Positions 61,632-64,000 of a DNA stretch of 64,000 bases are shown piece by piece. The notes beneath the pieces were generated by a model. The model ran no database searches. It was not told the origin of the DNA and saw nothing but the letters and a program-made list of their open reading frames with translations. Position numbers and translations under genes: made by a program. Source of the stretch: Parvularcula sp964219355 (GTDB lineage: Bacteria > Pseudomonadota > Alphaproteobacteria > Caulobacterales > Parvularculaceae); assembly GCA_964219355.1 (NCBI GenBank), contig CAXPOZ010000003.1, forward strand, positions 554,091 through 618,090, given 5' to 3'. The number at the start of each line of letters is the position of its first letter. Position 1 is the first letter of the stretch.

Positions 61632-61756
61632 AGTCTTGTTCCCGGAACGCTCCGCTACCGCGCGTGCGCCCGAAGCTTCGGTGCATGGCTTGAGCCCCGT
61701 TACATTTTCGCCGCGGGAACCCTTAATTAGACCAGTGAGCTGTTACGCTTTCTTTA

Positions 61757-61787
<31 letters not shown>

Positions 61788-62353
61788 TTGTTTTGGGATT
61801 CCTACATGCTTTCCCACTTAGCCATGACTTGGGGACCTTAGCTGTCGGTCAGGGTTGTTTCCCTCTCCACTACGGACGTTAGCATCCGCAGTGTGTCTGC
61901 CATCTAGTACTCCTCGGTATTCGGAGTTTGGTTAGGATCAGTAAGGCGGTGAGCCCCCATAGCCCATCCAGTGCTCTACCCCCGAGGGTATTCAGATGAC
62001 GCTCTACCTAAATAGATTTCGCGGAGAACCAGCTATCTCCCGGTTTGATTGGCCTTTCACCCCTAGACACAAGTCATCCCGATCCTTTTCAACGGATGTG
62101 GGTTCGGCCCTTCAGTGAGTGTTACCTCACCTTCAGCCTGCTCATATCTAGATCACCGGGTTTCGGGTCTAATCCCTCTAACTATCGCCCTATTAAGACT
62201 CGCTTTCGCTGTGCCTACACCTATCGGCTTAAGCTGCTAGAGAGACTAAGTCGCTGACCCATTATACAAAAGGTACGCCGTCAGCGCATATGCGCCTCCG
62301 ACTGCTTGTAGGCATCCGGTTTCAGGTTCTGTTTCACTCCCCTATTAGGGGTG

Positions 62354-62393
<40 letters not shown>

Positions 62394-62680
62394 GATTGCG
62401 AGTACTTAGGCTTGGAGGGTGGTCCCCCCACGTTCAGACAGGGTTTCACGTGCCCCGCCCTACTCTAACGACTCTTCATACTACCTATACGGGGCTATCA
62501 CCCTCTATGGCGCCTTTTCCAATGGCTTCTAGTTTTTTCAGAGTACGGCCTGGTCCGGTTTCGCTCGCCACTACTACCGGAGTCTCGTTTGATTTCCTTT
62601 CCTTCGGGTACTGAGATGTTTCAGTTCTCCGAGTTCGCTTCTTAAACCCTATATATTCAGGTAAAAGATACCTTGTACTG

Positions 62681-62733
62681 AACCATCTTATTGCAACCCA
62701 GTCCCAGAAAACTGGGCTGGAATAAAGATGGCT
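62681..62733 (-). repeat. Extended helix near the 5' end of 23S rRNA (helix 9 position)
   Basis: ACCATCTTATT…ACCCAGT pairs with ACTGGGCT…AATAAAGATGGC to give a ~20-bp hairpin about 140–190 nt from the 23S 5' end. Many alphaproteobacteria carry an intervening sequence at helix 9 that RNase III removes, leaving a split 23S. This insertion is in the right place and has the right double-stranded shape. Confidence 0.55.
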
Positions 62734-63060
62734 CAAAGGTGGGTTTCCCCATTCGGACATCACCGGATCAAAGGGTGCTTGCGCCTCCCCGGTGCTTTTC
62801 GCAGCATGCCACGTCCTTCATCGCCTGCAATCGCCAAGGCATCCCCCGGACGCCCTTTTGACACTTGATCGTCAGCAAAACTCATGCGCGTCGAACGGCC
62901 CGCCACCCTCGGCAGAGCGACATGGCCTAAACGCATGAATAGTCAGACATTAAAACTCTCGTGGTGCCCGCCAGACGCTGCAAAACAGCGACCGAAACCG
63001 ACACTCCCATTCTTCACGATATCAGAAAACTGGTATCTTTCTCATGACATAAGACGAAAC

Positions 63061-63137
<77 letters not shown>

Positions 63138-63143
63138 GATAAG

Positions 63144-63220
63144 TGGTGCGCCGAGGAGGATTTGAACCTCCGACCTCACGATTATCAGTCGTGCGCTCTA
63201 ACCAACTGAGCTACCAGCGC
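63144..63220 (-). tRNA. tRNA-Ile(GAT)
   Basis: A 77-nt cloverleaf on the minus strand with anticodon GAT in CGACTGATAATCG, T-arm GGAGGTTCAAATCCTCC, acceptor beginning GCGCTGG, and encoded CCA. It lies six bases upstream of tRNA-Ala in the 16S–23S spacer. Confidence 0.95.
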
Positions 63221-63430
63221 GAACTCGTGTGCGCCTTATCTGGCGACAACGCGTTCACGTGATGCTTCATCTTATGGATCGGCTGCCAGTCTATTCGACC
63301 GTACAGCGATCATCTGAGAAAGAGAAACGAGGACGGCTCCGCCCCGCATTGTTTGCCAACTTAAAGCCAGCTGTTCATTAGACTGTCCGTTAGCGGATGA
63401 GCGGAATGCTCACCATAAGGGACTTGTCCA

Positions 63431-64000
<570 letters not shown>

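Overview
The window comes from a GC-rich alphaproteobacterium. Four things support this: the rRNA operon order 16S–tRNA-Ile–tRNA-Ala–23S–5S–tRNA-fMet, a Coq7-type ubiquinone hydroxylase, the rplY–pth–ychF neighbourhood, and a leucine-catabolic isovaleryl-CoA dehydrogenase/methylcrotonyl-CoA carboxylase set. I cannot fix the family; the gene content would suit a surface-living, polysaccharide-producing, probably marine lineage.

Layout. 1–4750 is accessory DNA that looks AT-richer than the rest. It holds a TOPRIM-domain protein, a PIN-domain protein with membrane helices, a complete tRNA-Leu(CAA), a tyrosine recombinase, and a truncated second copy of the 5' half of tRNA-Leu that marks an attachment site. 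4839–6715 is a short housekeeping run (ExoD-like, DsbB, Coq7). 6930–11415 (minus) encodes a von Willebrand A protein with 264-bp tandem repeats and an upstream RTX protein. 11701–18807 is the rplY–pth–ychF cluster, interrupted by a CPA1 antiporter with a cyclic-nucleotide-binding tail and by a serine esterase, and ending in a rhomboid protease. 18836–24600 holds an ATP-grasp protein, a nitroreductase/SLC13 transporter pair, and the GDP-fucose genes gmd–fcl. 24601–33843 holds a serine hydrolase, isovaleryl-CoA dehydrogenase, a DUF1800/DUF1501 pair and mccB–orf89–mccA.

33896–55359 is a large exopolysaccharide locus. On the minus strand an outer-membrane export lipoprotein, a Wzc-type tyrosine autokinase, a secreted or anchored helical-repeat protein and a Wzy/ligase-type polymerase form one run, followed by a small SFPD-repeat protein. 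On the plus strand lie the initiating sugar-phosphate transferase, a PPP phosphatase, a FecR-like protein, a second Gmd homologue, an FkbM-like methyltransferase and the flippase. After these come three hexapeptide acyltransferases, three GT4 and one GT2 glycosyltransferases, galE and a UDP-xylose synthase. Together they can supply GDP-fucose-type, UDP-galactose and UDP-xylose sugars, assemble and acylate a lipid-linked repeat, flip and polymerise it, and export it under kinase control.

55486–58557 is a second DUF1800/DUF1501 pair. 58556–64000 is an rRNA operon on the minus strand whose 16S runs off the right edge. A sulfotransferase-like gene sits between 5S and tRNA-fMet in the operon's orientation.

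The best candidates for something undescribed are the TOPRIM+PIN pair beside the integrase, the small seven-strand SFPD-repeat protein (possibly of the 7(1) 'septoil knot' type) at the edge of the polysaccharide locus, and the sulfotransferase-like gene inside the rRNA operon.
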